DNA of 37,884 nt, taken from NCBI GenBank assembly GCA_902500695.1, contig CABVRQ010000010.1:37183-75066 (forward strand). Direction: 5' to 3'. Numbering within the stretch: the stretch's first letter is position 1; each line of letters opens with the position of its first letter. Below are positions 33,027 through 37,884 of this stretch, piece by piece. Under the pieces are notes generated by a model, which was given only the letters and a program-made list of their open reading frames with translations, was not told where the DNA came from and ran no database searches. Position numbers and translations under genes: made by a program. The stretch comes from an uncultured Nitrospira sp. GTDB taxonomy: Bacteria; Nitrospirota; Nitrospiria; Nitrospirales; UBA8639.

Positions 33027-33258
33027 CATAGGGTAGATCTTGATCACTTCTTGGTTCGTGGACAGAAAACATTGTTGACCGGTCATCTCACGATGATCTG
33101 TCTTATGGGCGACATTCTCCGAGACTGTCCATAGACGGCATGAGAGATCCGCACCCTTCAGCATGAGAGAGATATGGAAAAACATCTAAATAAATTAATT
33201 AGTTATAATATTTATCTTCAATGCAGCCTGAATGCGAAGGTGGTCAAACGACCTCGTC

Positions 33259-33287
33259 TTGACACCTCTCATGCCATCATGTAACCA
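33259..33287 (+). promoter_or_regulatory. Promoter of the LexA-like repressor gene
   Basis: TTGACA (33259-33264) is followed after 17 bases by TAACCA (33282-33287), a weak -10 box. A start six to nine bases further on would coincide with the ATG at 33296, implying a leaderless mRNA. No ribosome site is visible. Confidence 0.5.
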
Positions 33288-33298
33288 TTGGTTACATG
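33278..33298. promoter_or_regulatory. 21-bp perfect palindromic operator over the repressor start codon
   Basis: CATGTAACC (33278-33286), ATT, GGTTACATG (33290-33298): 9-bp arms without mismatch. It spans the -10 box, the likely transcription start and the start codon itself. This is an ideal autoregulatory site for the encoded LexA-like protein. Confidence 0.7.
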
Positions 33299-33838
33299 AC
33301 GCCTGAAGCCTTCAAACAGATTCGGCAACGTCTCGGATTAACTCAAGCTCAACTGGCTGAACGCCTCCGCACCACTCGCATGACCATTACCCGCTACGAA
33401 TGCGGGATGCGCCGGATTCCTGGAGTGGTCGAAGCCATCCTCTCACAACTGGATTCTCCGACACAGATTCCCATGGCCGGCATCGTCGCCGCCGGCAATC
33501 CGATTGAACCCATTCCCCAAACCGAACTGGTGGAGGTTCCACCTTCCATGCTGCGAACGGGAGATAATTTCGCATTACGCGTAAAAGGTGAATCGATGCG
33601 GGATGAAGGCATCCTGCCGGGTGATCTGGTGATTGTACACAAGCAACGAATGGCGCGAAATGGACAAACCGTCGTCGCGCTGGTGAATCAGGAGGCGACG
33701 ATTAAGAAATATTACAATAAAGAAGGGCAGATAGAACTGCATCCGGCAAACGTGACCATGGCTCCCATTCTGGTGACCTCGCAGGATGAATTTGTGATTG
33801 AAGGAGTGGTGATCGGGGTCATTCGGCATTGTGGCTAG
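33296..33838 (+). CDS. LexA-like self-cleaving repressor (XRE HTH plus S24 peptidase)
   Basis: The 180-residue protein has an N-terminal XRE-type helix-turn-helix (residues 5-45, LGLTQAQLAERLRTTRMTI), unlike the winged helix of classical LexA. A LexA/UmuD-type S24 peptidase domain follows. The catalytic residues are visible: Ser100 in RVKGESMRDEGI and Lys137 in EATIKKYY. The probable self-cleavage site is Ala66-Gly67 in GIVAAGNP. DNA damage should trigger RecA-assisted cleavage and derepression. The gene lies ten bases ahead of imuB and takes the place where imuA is often found in imuA-imuB-dnaE2 cassettes. Confidence 0.9.
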   Translation: MTPEAFKQIRQRLGLTQAQLAERLRTTRMTITRYECGMRRIPGVVEAILSQLDSPTQIPMAGIVAAGNPIEPIPQTELVEVPPSMLRTGDNFALRVKGESMRDEGILPGDLVIVHKQRMARNGQTVVALVNQEATIKKYYNKEGQIELHPANVTMAPILVTSQDEFVIEGVVIGVIRHCG

Positions 33839-33848
33839 ATGAAAAACC

Positions 33849-35051
33849 ATGGATCGTCAGATTGTCTGTTTATGTATTCCTCGATTCGAAGTGGCCCTGG
33901 CGCGCCTCGATACCCCCTCTTTACGCACCAGACCTGTCGCCGTGGCTTCCGCACATGCGTCCCGTGCCATCATCCGTGAAGTCTCTCCCGAAGCCGAAGA
34001 CGCCGGAGTGATACCGGGACTTCCGGCCGACCGGGCCAGACGACGCTGTCCCTCGCTTCGGCTCGTCCCTCCCAACCCTGCTCGTGTTGCTCAAGCCCAT
34101 CATGCCCTCGTGTCGTTCATGACACCGATCGCACCAGCTTGGGAGTCGTTTAGGCCGGGGCATTTTTATTTGGATTTGACCGGGACCACTCGACTCTTTG
34201 GCCCAACCTGTGACACTACGATGCGCTTAGAGCGCGATGTCACCTCACGACTTGGACTGCAAGCCGTCGCCGGTATCGGAACCAACAAACTTGTCGCGCA
34301 AATGGCCAGCTCTATCCTCACGCCGCCTCAACTCTGTGATGTCCGGGCAGGCTCCGAACAGGACTTTTTATCGCCTTTACCGGTCTCAATCCTCCCCGGG
34401 CTACGAGGTCCTGGAGGGACCGCACTCCACGCACGCTTAGCCGACTTGAATCTGCAGACCATCGGCGATGTGAGCGCCGTAAGCTTAGAAGCCTTGGAAG
34501 CCGTCTGCGGTCGATGGGGCCATCGGCTCTACCAGTGGGCACGTGGGATTGATTTCTTGCCGGTCGTATCTCCTGAGGCCTCGCTATCGTTAACCCACTC
34601 CTATCTCTTTGAGCCGGATACGCTTGACCAGGACCGGCTCCTTGGAGGCCTGTCATGTCTTCTGGATGCTCTCTGCCATGATCTACGTCGGCAACAGCGC
34701 CTGTGTCATCGCCTCAGACTGACGCTACTCTCTAGTGATCAGCTCATGGTTCACCGCTCATCTGTCTTATCCACACCCACACATTGGGAGGTTGATATGT
34801 TTCCATCAGCTCAGACCTTATTCCGTCGTTGCTTCCAACGACGCGTGCGTGTGCGCTCACTGACCATTCGAAGCAATAGCTTTCGTCCCCCACCCGAACA
34901 ACTGTCGCTCTTTCCATTACAGGACGAGAAAGAACCTCAGACACCACCCCGTCCCCATCGCTTGGCATTAGCCCTTGATCATTTGCATACCCGGTTCGGC
35001 ATGAAAGTCATTCAATGGGGACGCTCACACATGGCCTCTCGCTTAGATTAA
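33849..35051 (+). CDS. imuB: ImuB-like Y-family polymerase without catalytic acids
   Basis: The 400-residue protein has the Y-family fold (FYLDLTGTTRLFG at 106-118, AGIGTNKLVAQMAS at 141-154, helix-hairpin-helix region LPGLRGPG near 182-189). The acidic residues that active Y polymerases need are missing: the N-terminal aspartate position reads IVCLCIPRF, and the SxDE position reads RPGH (102-105). This is the hallmark of ImuB, an inactive scaffold. The beta-clamp binding motif QLSLF is at 351-355. ImuB links the clamp and the error-prone polymerase DnaE2 during damage-induced mutagenesis. A strong terminator follows, so dnaE2 has its own promoter. Confidence 0.88.
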   Translation: MDRQIVCLCIPRFEVALARLDTPSLRTRPVAVASAHASRAIIREVSPEAEDAGVIPGLPADRARRRCPSLRLVPPNPARVAQAHHALVSFMTPIAPAWESFRPGHFYLDLTGTTRLFGPTCDTTMRLERDVTSRLGLQAVAGIGTNKLVAQMASSILTPPQLCDVRAGSEQDFLSPLPVSILPGLRGPGGTALHARLADLNLQTIGDVSAVSLEALEAVCGRWGHRLYQWARGIDFLPVVSPEASLSLTHSYLFEPDTLDQDRLLGGLSCLLDALCHDLRRQQRLCHRLRLTLLSSDQLMVHRSSVLSTPTHWEVDMFPSAQTLFRRCFQRRVRVRSLTIRSNSFRPPPEQLSLFPLQDEKEPQTPPRPHRLALALDHLHTRFGMKVIQWGRSHMASRLD

Positions 35052-35078
35052 ATATCTGAATCTTGAGGAATTCCCTAG

Positions 35079-35116
35079 CGATGCTCTCGCCTCTTTGGCG
35101 TGAGCATCGTCTTTTT
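35079..35116 (+). terminator. Rho-independent terminator after imuB
   Basis: CGATGCTCTCGCC and GGCGTGAGCATCG form a 13-position stem with one mismatch around TCTTT (35079-35109), followed by TCTTTTT. It separates the repressor-imuB unit from dnaE2. Confidence 0.85.
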
Positions 35117-35129
35117 CATGGCATTGCTT

Positions 35130-35329
35130 AACATGAAAAATAACCAATAGATAATAGGTTTTTTGCATTTTTAAATAATAAAAACTAACCAATAGCATTA
35201 ATTATTTAGTTATACACAGGCAGAAAAAATAAAGCCTTACTTTCATCAACAAGTTATCAACACGCGTATAAAATAAAGCGATACTTTAATTAAAAAAAGG
35301 CGTGCAATTCATCGTTGAGGCCTTACTTC
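35130..35329. promoter_or_regulatory. AT-rich repeat region upstream of dnaE2
   Basis: TAACCAATAG occurs at 35141-35150 and 35186-35195 (45 bases apart), and AAAATAAAGC-N3-ACTTT begins at 35226 and 35270 (44 bases apart). The TAACC half-sites recall half of the palindrome at 33278, so the repressor may bind here as well. Two DnaA-box-like sequences are present, TTATACACA (35210-35218, full consensus) and TTATCAACA (35254-35262, one change). The regular spacing near four helical turns, with A tracts, may bend the DNA. A promoter is expected here but no single best match was chosen. Confidence 0.45.
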
Positions 35330-37884
35330 ATGTCAGCCTTTGTCCACTTACACGTTCATTCGGAGTACTCCCCGATGCAAGGAGTGTCTACGCTGGAAGC
35401 CTTGTGCCAGACGGCAAGAGGACAGGGAGCGGAGACACTTGCCCTGACCGATACGAACGGCCTGTACGGTGCCATTCGCTTTATCGAGGTCGCACAGGCC
35501 CATGGCTTACGCCCGATCCTGGGAGCCGAACTGACCCACAACCGGCACCGCGCCGTGCTCCTGGTCAAAGATTCTTTTGGCTATACCAACCTCTGCCGCC
35601 TGCTCTCCCAACGCCATTGCGATGCCGCCTTTGACTGCATCGCCTCGGTTCAGGAACACCGCCAAGGACTGATCATTCTCTCTGATGACCTTCCCGCACT
35701 GACGGCCTGGAAACGTCACTCACCTACAGATCTGTACGTAGAGCTCTCACCTGGCGCACTCATGCACCAGGCCCTGGCCTTTAGCCGCCGCACACACATT
35801 CCTCCCGTCGCGACCAACCGGGTGCATTTCGTGACCCCGCAGGAGTTCCCCCTCCATCAAATCCTTCGCGCGATCGCCTTGAACACGACTCTCTCTCAAT
35901 TACCTCCGGACGCCTGCTGTGCACCCAACCATTGGTTGATGCCGCCTGCGATGCTGGCATCACAGTTTCCCCATGTGCCTCACGCGATGGCCAACACCTG
36001 GAAGATCGCGCAGCAGTGCCAGACCGAGTGGTCGTTCAAAGAGACGATTTTCCCGAGTTTTCGCCAACTCTCCAACCCACATGCCTTCACTCTGCTACGC
36101 GAGAAGACCTACGACGGGGCCCGATGGCGGTACGGCTCCCTGACATCGGTCGTGACCGATCGGATCGAACGCGAGCTGGGCGTCATCCGGGATAAAGGTT
36201 ACGCCCATTATTTTCTGGTAGTCGACGAGATTGTCCGCCAGGCGCCTCGCACCTGTGGCCGTGGATCCGCAGCGGCATCCATCGTGTCCTATTGCCTGGG
36301 CATTACCCATGTGGATCCCATCCGTCACAATCTGTTTTTTGAACGCTTTTTAAATCCCGGGCGTCACGATCCGCCTGATATCGACATAGATTTTCCCTGG
36401 GATGAGCGCGACCGCATTATAGATTTTGTCTTCGCGCGCTATGGCAGCCGGCAGGCCGGCATGGTGGCCAATCAGAATACGCTGGCGCTCCGGGCAGCCG
36501 TGCGGGAAGTCGCCAAAGTCTATGGCATGCCTCCGGCGGAAATTCAGCAGGTGAGTCGACTGCTGACTCGTCTCCCGCTCATCGATCTTCCGGCTCAACA
36601 GTCCTCAGTCTCTCCATGCAGCCAATCCGTAACCCGGCAGATCCCCCGCCCTCACCCCAGCCGAGAAAATGGAAAACCTCGCTCTTCCCCATCCTCAACG
36701 TCTTCAACGCCACATCATGGCAAAAGACCACTTTCGCCCCTTGATGGAGCCTCGACCTTCACCGATTTTTGCGAGCCATGGCCGGACATTGTCAGACTCG
36801 CCCTTCAACTTCAGGGACGGTTCCGTCACCTGTCGCTGCATTGCGGGGGCATCGTGATTGTCCCTGAGGATCTCCGTCGCTATGTGCCGGTGGAAGTGGC
36901 GGCAAAAGGTATTCCGGTCATTCAATGGGAAAAGGATCAAACGGAGGATGCCGGCCTGGTCAAAATCGATCTCCTGGGCAATCGATCTTTAGCCGTCATT
37001 CGCGATGCTCTTGCGGCAATTTTGGAACATACCGGCCGCCACATCGACTATGCCACCTGGGACCCGTTAACCGATCACCAGACACACCAGCTCATTCAAC
37101 GTGGCGAAACGATCGGGTGTTTTTACATTGAATCGCCCGCCACCCGACTGCTTCTGAGAAAACTCTGGACAGGCATGCCGGCCGATCAGCGCGCGCGCGC
37201 CGACGTCTTTGAGTATCTCGTCATCGTCTCATCATTGATTCGTCCTGCCGCGAACCGGTTCATTCAAGAATTTGTCCGGCGGGCCCATGGCGGCGCTTAT
37301 CGTCCCTTGCATTCGTTAGTGGAAGACGTGCTCATGGAAACCCACGGCATCATGGTGTATCAGGAAGATGTCACCAAAGTGGCCATGGGCCTGGCAGGAT
37401 TTTCCGTGGAGGATGGCGATCAACTCCGAAAAATTCTCAGCAAGAAGCATAAAGAACGACAGCTTCGTGATTATCAACGCCAGTTTGTCGATGGCGCGCG
37501 CATGCGGGGCGTGGATGCTCGAACCATTGATCGGGTATGGGCGATGACGATGAGTTTTGCGGGCTATAGTTTTTGTAAGCCCCATTCAGCCAGTTATGCG
37601 CAGGTGTCATGTAAGTCGGCCTATCTCCGTGCCCATTACCCTGCTGAATTCATGGCCGCCGTCATCAGCAACCAGGGTGGGTTTTATTCCACCTTCGCCT
37701 ATGTATCAGAAGCCCGCCGGATGGGGCTGACCGTTCTCACTCCGGACATCAATGCCAGCGCATGGGCATACGAGGGAGAGGGAACGACCATTCGCATGGG
37801 CTTCATGCAAATCAAAGACATCGCACGGGGATTTATTGATCGGCTTCTGGAAGAACGACATCGCCACGGCGCGTTTCAGTCGTT
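35330..37884 (+). CDS. dnaE2: Error-prone DNA polymerase DnaE2 (ImuC), 3' end outside the window
   Basis: An uninterrupted frame of 851 codons runs from ATG 35330 to the window edge; GAGG lies ten bases upstream of the start. The N-terminal PHP domain is recognised by HLHVHSEYS (6-14) and ALTDTNGLYG, where the metal histidine of the DnaE PHP site is threonine. The polymerase core has the catalytic aspartates in PPDIDIDFPW and the third in KIDLLGN; also CGRGSAAASIVSYCLGI, the fingers segment, and SFAGYSFCKPHSASYA. A Ser/Pro-rich linker of about 50 residues (about 422-473) separates core elements. About 200 C-terminal residues are missing. It copies damaged DNA with low fidelity together with ImuB. 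Confidence 0.93.
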   Translation, partial: MSAFVHLHVHSEYSPMQGVSTLEALCQTARGQGAETLALTDTNGLYGAIRFIEVAQAHGLRPILGAELTHNRHRAVLLVKDSFGYTNLCRLLSQRHCDAAFDCIASVQEHRQGLIILSDDLPALTAWKRHSPTDLYVELSPGALMHQALAFSRRTHIPPVATNRVHFVTPQEFPLHQILRAIALNTTLSQLPPDACCAPNHWLMPPAMLASQFPHVPHAMANTWKIAQQCQTEWSFKETIFPSFRQLSNPHAFTLLREKTYDGARWRYGSLTSVVTDRIERELGVIRDKGYAHYFLVVDEIVRQAPRTCGRGSAAASIVSYCLGITHVDPIRHNLFFERFLNPGRHDPPDIDIDFPWDERDRIIDFVFARYGSRQAGMVANQNTLALRAAVREVAKVYGMPPAEIQQVSRLLTRLPLIDLPAQQSSVSPCSQSVTRQIPRPHPSRENGKPRSSPSSTSSTPHHGKRPLSPLDGASTFTDFCEPWPDIVRLALQLQGRFRHLSLHCGGIVIVPEDLRRYVPVEVAAKGIPVIQWEKDQTEDAGLVKIDLLGNRSLAVIRDALAAILEHTGRHIDYATWDPLTDHQTHQLIQRGETIGCFYIESPATRLLLRKLWTGMPADQRARADVFEYLVIVSSLIRPAANRFIQEFVRRAHGGAYRPLHSLVEDVLMETHGIMVYQEDVTKVAMGLAGFSVEDGDQLRKILSKKHKERQLRDYQRQFVDGARMRGVDARTIDRVWAMTMSFAGYSFCKPHSASYAQVSCKSAYLRAHYPAEFMAAVISNQGGFYSTFAYVSEARRMGLTVLTPDINASAWAYEGEGTTIRMGFMQIKDIARGFIDRLLEERHRHGAFQS

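Noticed and set aside
32908..33072. N-terminal extension of TerC to 33072
   Set aside because: It would place hairpin sequences in the protein and ignore the good ribosome site before ATG 32907.
32908..33200. yybP-ykoY manganese riboswitch upstream of TerC
   Set aside because: The context and hairpins fit, but the conserved GGGGAGUA and GCAAGACC type elements were not found on the minus strand.
34767..35262. Chromosomal origin of replication
   Set aside because: Only three DnaA-box-like sequences, one inside imuB, and none of the usual origin neighbours such as dnaA, dnaN or gidA; kept only as part of a repeat-region finding.
1..37884. CRISPR array, tRNA or rRNA genes
   Set aside because: No regularly spaced repeat-spacer pattern and no recognisable tRNA or rRNA segment was seen by eye on either strand.

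Overview
The window looks like chromosomal DNA of roughly 50 % GC from a free-living Gram-negative respiratory bacterium. The gene set (an energy-converting hydrogenase-related complex, sigma-54 two-component control, sulfate activation with sulfotransferases, a lexA-like/imuB/dnaE2 cassette and an ISL3-type remnant) fits Nitrospirota, possibly Nitrospira-like. That placement is inference: there is no rRNA or other decisive marker here. No tRNA, rRNA or CRISPR array was recognised.

Left part (1-12.2 kb): the 3' end of thiI, a histidine-rich membrane protein, then a minus-strand operon of seven genes (10365 down to 1424). The operon encodes a complete membrane arm (three antiporter-type subunits, NuoH-like and NuoK-like subunits) plus a two-subunit connecting arm. 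The large subunit keeps the NuoC/NuoD-like fold but has lost the four cysteines that bind the NiFe centre, and no ferredoxin subunit is encoded, so this is an Ehr-type complex rather than a hydrogenase. Upstream lies 1.8 kb without a convincing gene. It carries three copies of the palindrome TGCAA-N3-TTGCA and a good -24/-12 sigma-54 promoter.

Middle part (12.2-24.7 kb): an overlapping histidine kinase/NtrC-type regulator pair, a decayed stretch with a remnant of a paralogue of the 454-1284 gene, mgtE, and a broken ISL3 transposase. These are followed by cysD-cysNC (making PAPS), an arylsulfotransferase-like periplasmic protein, two small membrane proteins and a PAPS-type sulfotransferase. 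No PAPS reductase is present, so the block reads as a sulfation cassette rather than assimilation.

Right part (24.7-33 kb): a DUF2007/zinc-ribbon protein, two membrane proteins of unknown role, a solitary contractile tail-sheath protein, RluD, a MOSC protein, an exported truncated haemoglobin, a small thioredoxin-like protein divergent from a cysteine-rich MarR regulator, and a TerC protein with a structured leader.

End (33.2-37.9 kb): an SOS-type mutagenesis cassette made of a self-cleaving LexA-like repressor, an ImuB-like Y-family polymerase without catalytic acids, and a dnaE2 gene that runs off the window. The repressor gene has a 21-bp perfect palindrome over its own promoter and start codon and may be read from a leaderless mRNA.
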